Shown here: positions 5,820 to 8,383 of the stretch, one piece after another | How the letters are laid out: each line of letters begins with the position of its first letter | Position numbering within the stretch: the first letter of the stretch is position 1 | Assembly (NCBI GenBank): GCA_020851015.1 | Contig: JADZDN010000197.1 | Span: forward strand, 1-8,383 | Reading direction: 5' to 3' | DNA from: Alphaproteobacteria bacterium | GTDB taxonomy: Bacteria > Pseudomonadota > Alphaproteobacteria > JAEULC01 | DNA length: 8,383 bases | The notes under the pieces: generated by a model | The model's database searches: none | What the model was told of the DNA's origin: nothing | Seen by the model: only the letters and a program-made list of their open reading frames with translations | Position numbers and translations under genes: made by a program

Positions 5820-7378
5820 TCTTCTGGATCGTCGTCGCGCTGCTCGCCGGCGGCCTGGGGGTCGCGATGGCGCGACCGCTGCTCCGGGGCGCGGCTTCGC
5901 CGGCGGCGCCACGCGGCGCCTACGACGCCCAGGTCTATCGCGACCAGTTGGCCGAGATCGGGCGCGACCGCGCGCGCGGCGTGCTGAGCGACGACCAGGC
6001 CGCCGCCGCGCGGCTGGAGGTCGAGCGGCGCCTGCTTGCGGCATCGTCCGGCGACGCGCCGGCCCCGGGGCGCCCCGGCGGCGGCGCGCCACTGCTGGCG
6101 GCCGGCATTGCGCTCGCGGCGCCCGTGCTGGCCCTGCTGCTCTATGCCCAGCTCGGCCGTCCCGGCGTGCCCGGCCAGCCCTTCGCGCAGCGCATGGAAC
6201 AGCGCGGCGGCGCGGCGCAGCAGAACCCGACGCCCGACGCCCACCCCACGGGCAGCGGCGCCGCGGAATCCATGCAGGCGCTGACCGAGCGCCTGGCCAA
6301 GCGGCTGGAGGCCAATCCCGGCGACGCCGAGGGCTGGTCGCTGCTTGCCCGATCCTACCAGCAGCTGGAGCGCCACCGCGACGCGGTGGCGGCGCTGGAG
6401 CGCGCCGTGGCGCTGACCCAGCGCGATCCGCAGCTCGTCGCCGCCCTGGCCGAGGCGCGCATCATGGCGGCGGACGGCACCGTGCCGCCGCAGGCCCGCG
6501 CCGAGTTCGAGGAGGTGCTGAAGCGCCAGCCGAAGGATGCGCGCGCGCGCTTCTATGTCGCCGTCGCCGAGGCCCAGGCCGGCAAGATGAAGGAGGGGCT
6601 CGACCTCTTGGTCGCGCTGGCCCGCGACACGCCGCCGGAAGCGCCCTATCTGCCGATGCTGCGCGAGCGCATCGCTGCCATGGCCGGCGAGATGAAGCAG
6701 GACCCGGCGCGGGTGCTGGCCGATCTGCCGCGTCCCATCGCGGGGGCAGCGCCCCAGGCATCGCCGCCGGCGGCGAGCCAGCCATCGCCGCAAGCGCCAT
6801 CGCCGCAAGGCGCCGCCGCGCCGGAGCGCGGTCCCACGGCGGCCGATGTGGCGGCCGCGCAGAACATGTCGGCGGGCGACCGCCAGCAGATGATCCGCGG
6901 CATGGTCGACGGGCTGGCCGCGCGGCTCGACGGCGAGCCGGGCGATGTCGAGGGATGGCTTAGGCTGATCCGCGCCTACAAGGTACTGGGCGAAGACGCC
7001 AAGGCCGCCGATGCCGCGTCCAGGGCCGCCGAAGCGAACCCCGCCGCCCGGCCGCGCATCGTCGAGACCGCGCGCCAGCTCGGCGTCGGCGTGGCCAGCG
7101 CCGCGCCCGCCCCGGCGGCGGCGGCGGCCGTGCCGCTCGACGCGGCCGCGATCCGCGCGGCCACGGCCGGCCCGGATGTCGCGGGCTTCCGCCGCCGCCT
7201 CGACGGCAATCCCAACGACCGCGAGGCGCTGTTCCAGGTCGGGCTGGCCGAGGCCGCTTCCGGCAACCGCATCGGCGCCGCCGAGCTGTGGGGCAGGTTG
7301 CTGGGGCAATTCGCGCCGGGGTCGCCCGAATACGCGGCGCTGCGGGAAAAGCTGGACGCCTTGAAACGGGGCGGGTAA
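5816..7378 (+). CDS. ccmI: Cytochrome c maturation protein CcmI (CycH-type, TPR)
   Basis: 520 residues. CcmI is the apocytochrome c chaperone that binds the C-terminus of apocytochromes and delivers them to CcmF/CcmH. Two membrane spans are seen, at residues 2-22 and about 90-112. The cytoplasmic loop between them carries the family segment VYRDQLAEIGRDRARGVLSD. The periplasmic part has TPR-like repeats: one around 154-200 (LAKRLEANPGDAEGWSLLAR), further helices to about 290, a Pro/Ala/Gln linker 305-340, a second related block 357-408 (LAARLDGEPGDVEGWLRLIR), an Ala/Pro linker 425-440, and a third block 455-518. The three blocks share a motif R-L-(x)-(G/A)-x-P-x-D, which looks like internal duplication. 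AAGGGG 5805-5810 is the ribosome binding site. This is the last ccm gene; no clear terminator follows. Confidence 0.94.
   Translation: MIFWIVVALLAGGLGVAMARPLLRGAASPAAPRGAYDAQVYRDQLAEIGRDRARGVLSDDQAAAARLEVERRLLAASSGDAPAPGRPGGGAPLLAAGIALAAPVLALLLYAQLGRPGVPGQPFAQRMEQRGGAAQQNPTPDAHPTGSGAAESMQALTERLAKRLEANPGDAEGWSLLARSYQQLERHRDAVAALERAVALTQRDPQLVAALAEARIMAADGTVPPQARAEFEEVLKRQPKDARARFYVAVAEAQAGKMKEGLDLLVALARDTPPEAPYLPMLRERIAAMAGEMKQDPARVLADLPRPIAGAAPQASPPAASQPSPQAPSPQGAAAPERGPTAADVAAAQNMSAGDRQQMIRGMVDGLAARLDGEPGDVEGWLRLIRAYKVLGEDAKAADAASRAAEANPAARPRIVETARQLGVGVASAAPAPAAAAAVPLDAAAIRAATAGPDVAGFRRRLDGNPNDREALFQVGLAEAASGNRIGAAELWGRLLGQFAPGSPEYAALREKLDALKRGG
6781..6810 (+). repeat. Two 15-bp tandem repeats in the CcmI linker
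   Basis: gccatcgccgcaagc (6781-6795) is followed directly by gccatcgccgcaagg (6796-6810), identical except the last base. The unit is 5 codons and keeps frame, coding PSPQA then PSPQG in the proline-rich linker between CcmI TPR blocks. Repeat number could vary between strains without breaking the protein. Confidence 0.75.
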
Positions 7379-7384
7379 TAGACA

Positions 7385-7405
7385 GTTGTAACAATAAGTA
7401 ACAAC
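7385..7405 (+). promoter_or_regulatory. AT-rich operator-like site between ccmI and the RraA-like gene
   Basis: An imperfect palindrome, GTTGTAAC (7385-7392) against GTAACAAC (7398-7405), has one mismatch and a 5-nt centre. The same stretch also contains GTAACAA twice, at 7388-7394 and 7398-7404, with a 10-bp period (one helical turn). It is an A/T-rich island in GC-rich DNA within a 58-bp gap, 31 bp before the downstream GTG. It could be a regulator binding site for the RraA-like gene. The cognate regulator is unknown. Confidence 0.45.
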
Positions 7406-7436
7406 AGCGCTGAGCCGTCGGCGAGGGAGGGATTTC

Positions 7437-8111
7437 GTGAGCGACCGCTTCAACAGCGTCGAGCCGCTGCGCGGCCTGCTCGCGCCGATCCGCGATCGCC
7501 TCAACACCGCCGTGCTCGGCGACATCCTCGACGAGATGGGATTGCGCCGGCAGTTCCTGCCGCCGCAGATCCAGCCGCTGAAGCCCGAGATGGTCGTGGC
7601 CGGCTTTGCCATGCCGGTGCACGAGATCGACACCGCCACCCCCGACAAGCCGTTCGGGCTGATGTTCGAGGCGCTCGATTCGCTGAAGCAGGATGAGATC
7701 TACCTCGCGGCCGGCGGGTCGATGACCTATGCGTTCTGGGGCGAGATGATGACCACCGTGGCGATGAACAAGGGCGCGGCCGGCGTCGTGCTGCATGGCT
7801 ACATCCGCGACACGCTGAAGGTCATGGCGCTGGGGCTGCCGGTGTTCTCCTGCGGCTCCTACGCGCAGGACCAGCGCGGGCGCGGCCGCGTGATCGCCTA
7901 TCGCGAGCCCATCCGGATCGGCGACGTGCTGGTGAATCCAGGCGATATCCTGGGCGGCGACGTCGATGGCGTGATCTGCGTGCCCGCCGCCGCGGCCGAC
8001 GAGTGCGTCCGGCGCGCGCTGGGCAAGGTGGCGACCGAGGCGCGGGTGCTCGACGATCTCGGCAAGGGACTCGACTCGTCGGCGGCGTTCAAGAAATACG
8101 GCGTGATGTAG
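7437..8111 (+). CDS. RraA-like / HMG-aldolase-fold family protein
   Basis: 224 residues from GTG 7437, with AGGGAGG (7424-7430) as ribosome binding site. The family includes divalent-metal 4-hydroxy-4-methyl-2-oxoglutarate (class II pyruvate) aldolases and RraA, the RNase E inhibitor. Visible signatures are LGDILDEMG near the N-terminus (27-35), GGS at 93-95, WGEMMTTVAMNKGAAGVV (101-118), HGYIRD (120-125), and the C-terminal VNPGDILGGDVDGVICVP (166-183). R124-D125 is the substrate/metal pair of the aldolases, which true RraA lacks, so an enzyme is more likely than a ribonuclease regulator. However E103 stands where aldolases have Asp in the D-x20-R-D motif, and H120 where Asp is common. Substrate unknown. 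Next to an ABC transporter binding protein, a role in catabolism of an imported compound is plausible. Confidence 0.85.
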   Translation: MSDRFNSVEPLRGLLAPIRDRLNTAVLGDILDEMGLRRQFLPPQIQPLKPEMVVAGFAMPVHEIDTATPDKPFGLMFEALDSLKQDEIYLAAGGSMTYAFWGEMMTTVAMNKGAAGVVLHGYIRDTLKVMALGLPVFSCGSYAQDQRGRGRVIAYREPIRIGDVLVNPGDILGGDVDGVICVPAAAADECVRRALGKVATEARVLDDLGKGLDSSAAFKKYGVM

Positions 8112-8122
8112 CGACGGAGATT

Positions 8123-8137
8123 CGCGGAGGCTCCGCG
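8123..8137 (+). other. Short hairpin after the RraA-like gene
   Basis: CGCGGA (8123-8128) and TCCGCG (8132-8137) form a perfect 6-bp stem with a GGC loop, 11 bp after the stop. No T tract follows, so it may be only a weak terminator or an mRNA 3'-end stabiliser. Confidence 0.3.
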
Positions 8138-8143
8138 CCGGTG

Positions 8144-8173
8144 CTGACGGCGGACAACCTCCGATGGTAGGCT
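8144..8173 (+). promoter_or_regulatory. Possible promoter of the solute-binding protein gene
   Basis: CTGACG (8144-8149, 4 of 6 to TTGACA) and TAGGCT (8168-8173, weak, preceded by TGG like an extended -10) are spaced by 18 bp. They lie 40 bp before the start of a gene class that is usually transcribed at a high level. Motif match only. Confidence 0.35.
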
Positions 8174-8213
8174 CGGCACCAACCCGAAGAAAACAGGGAG
8201 AGGAGACGTTCAA

Positions 8214-8383
8214 ATGCAGTCCATGTTCCGCAAGGCCCTGGGCATCGCGGCGATCGCGGGCGCGATGACCGCCATGGCGTCGGTCGCGTCGGCGCAGGAG
8301 ACGCTGACCGTCTGGTGGGTCAAGGGGTTCTACAAGTCCGAGGACGACGCGCTGTTCGCCGCGATCAAGAAGTTCGAGGACAA
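8214..8383 (+). CDS. Sugar-type ABC transporter solute-binding protein, N-terminal part (runs off window)
   Basis: The first 56 codons are visible, open to the window end. ATG 8214 has AGGAG (8201-8205) at 8-nt spacing. Residues 1-27 are a clear Sec signal peptide: MQSMFRKAL, an Ala/Ile/Gly core, and ASVASA before QE. There is no lipobox cysteine, so it is a soluble periplasmic protein. The mature start ETLTVWWVKGFYKSEDDALF, continuing AAIKKFED, matches the opening beta-strand and helix of family 1 (extracellular solute-binding, MalE/UgpB-like) proteins. The ligand cannot be told from this piece; permease and ATPase genes would be expected beyond the window. The adjacent RraA-like enzyme may act on the imported compound, though separate promoter-like signals leave the link uncertain. 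Confidence 0.85.
   Translation, partial: MQSMFRKALGIAAIAGAMTAMASVASAQETLTVWWVKGFYKSEDDALFAAIKKFED

Noticed and set aside
5597..7648. Long open frame on the minus strand (about 680 codons) opposite ccmH/ccmI
   Set aside because: It spans three confident + strand genes and their gaps, is Arg/Gly/Ala rich with no recognisable domain, and is explained by GC-rich codon composition.
7437..8111. Annotation as RraA, regulator of ribonuclease E
   Set aside because: The HGYIRD segment keeps the Arg-Asp pair of the aldolase branch, which E. coli RraA lacks, so only the broader family name is supported.

Overview
The window is GC-rich chromosomal DNA from a Gram-negative bacterium. The CcmC-to-CcmI set of cytochrome c maturation proteins, with CcmH and CcmI as separate polypeptides, and the style of the flanking genes fit an alphaproteobacterium. 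That placement is an inference from gene content, not from a marker gene. All convincing genes lie on the + strand.

Layout. Positions 1-756 are the C-terminal 251 residues of a calcium-binding RTX (nonapeptide-repeat) protein whose start lies outside the window. It is closed by a strong intrinsic terminator at 820-853. Positions 932-7378 hold a System I cytochrome c maturation cluster: ccmC, ccmD, ccmE, ccmF, ccmG, ccmH, ccmI. A short promoter-bearing gap separates ccmC from ccmD. D/E, E/F and H/I overlap by 4 bp. Positions 5131-5267 carry two inverted copies of a G/C-rich palindromic (REP-like) element between ccmG and ccmH. Positions 7437-8111 encode an RraA-like / HMG-aldolase-fold protein. 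From 8214 to the window end is the signal peptide and beginning of a sugar-type ABC transporter solute-binding protein.

How the genes work together. CcmC (with CcmD) loads heme onto the chaperone CcmE. CcmF with CcmH and CcmI transfers it to apocytochrome c. CcmG and CcmH keep the CxxCH cysteines reduced, and CcmI holds the apocytochrome. The heme ligands, WWD motifs and CxxC motifs are all present, so the encoded proteins look functional. The ABC subunits ccmA and ccmB, needed to release holo-CcmE, are not in the window and do not sit directly upstream of ccmC.

I see no undescribed multi-gene system. The most unusual point is the REP-like inverted pair at the ccmG/ccmH junction. It seems to have separated an older TGATG-coupled ccmH start from the present signal peptide, and it now supplies the ccmH Shine-Dalgarno tract. 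The RraA-like protein also carries substitutions in its metal/substrate motif.
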